From Acidobacteriota bacterium (GTDB lineage: Bacteria; Acidobacteriota; Blastocatellia; RBC074): DNA of 54,496 nucleotides. Both the position numbers and the translations under genes were made by a program. Below, in pieces: positions 54,377-54,496 of the stretch. The notes beneath the pieces are model-generated. The model did no database searches, had not been told where the DNA came from, and worked only from the letters and a program-made list of their open reading frames with translations. Position 1 is the stretch's first letter, and the number at the start of each line of letters is the position of its first letter. The DNA lies in contig JAFDVI010000005.1 of NCBI GenBank assembly GCA_018269055.1, forward strand, positions 1 to 54,496. Direction: 5' to 3'.

Positions 54377-54496
54377 TTAGACCTCCACATAGATTGGTTT
54401 GTGTACTCGCCCTCTTCAAACTCCCCGGTTCAAACGCATGCAGCAACCAACGAAGAAGAAGGCAATGGATTCGCTCGTTACGATGGTAGAGACGCA
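54377..54496 (-). promoter_or_regulatory. Partial leader of rpsB
   Basis: 120 bases upstream of rpsB, cut by the window edge. It holds the GGAGGT ribosome-binding site (54381-54386). S2 leaders often carry an autoregulatory fold, but too little is present here to judge one. Confidence 0.3.

Overview
The window looks like chromosomal DNA of an Acidobacteriota bacterium, most likely of the Blastocatellia type. This is inferred from gene content, not from a 16S gene. The evidence is three TonB-dependent receptors that carry an N-terminal carboxypeptidase-regulatory-like domain (two of them 1,200-1,300 residues, Oar-like), a VWA protein of the acidobacterial VWFA type, a membrane-anchored winged-helix-like regulator of a kind common in that phylum, and many FHA and Ser/Thr-kinase domains. 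Coding is dense, starts include GTG and TTG, and no phage, transposase or CRISPR was seen.

Region 1 (1-13,620, mostly + strand) is a conserved housekeeping block: ridA, a SurA/PpiC-type lipoprotein, an ABC-F ATPase, ispE, tRNA-Gln(UUG), prs, rplY, pth, rpsF, rpsR, rplI, dnaB and alr. A cytoplasmic-looking subtilase and a stand-alone I9-like propeptide/inhibitor are inserted between rplI and dnaB. The rpsF leader can fold so that it hides its own Shine-Dalgarno sequence.

Region 2 (13,625-36,908) is an accessory nutrient and envelope region. It holds a one-pass regulator next to a giant TonB receptor, a second giant receptor facing it, and an exported RraA-like protein with two signal-bearing enolase-superfamily sugar-acid dehydratases. 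These are followed by an exported methyltransferase paired with an ATP-grasp (glutathionylspermidine synthase-like) enzyme, a third TonB receptor, and two secreted proteins of unknown role.

Region 3 (37,311-51,000) is the most unusual part. Six genes on the minus strand, read from 45,432 down to 37,311, encode zinc ribbon + FHA; zinc ribbon + Ser/Thr kinase + zinc ribbon + FHA; an RDD membrane protein; zinc ribbon + transmembrane segment + TPR; FHA + GAF + SpoIIE-type phosphatase; and a PrsW-type intramembrane protease fused to two zinc ribbons and FHA. Kinase, phosphatase, phosphothreonine readers and a protease thus sit in one probable operon, next to a VWA protein, a DUF5666-like/OmpA protein and a VIT-VWA protein. 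This is my best candidate for an undescribed signalling system.

Region 4 (51,091-54,496, minus strand) is the standard translation block rpsB-tsf-pyrH-frr. S2 carries an Arg-Gly-rich tail. Scattered through intergenic gaps are low-complexity palindromes built from seven-base words. One half-element appears to lie inside a coding region.
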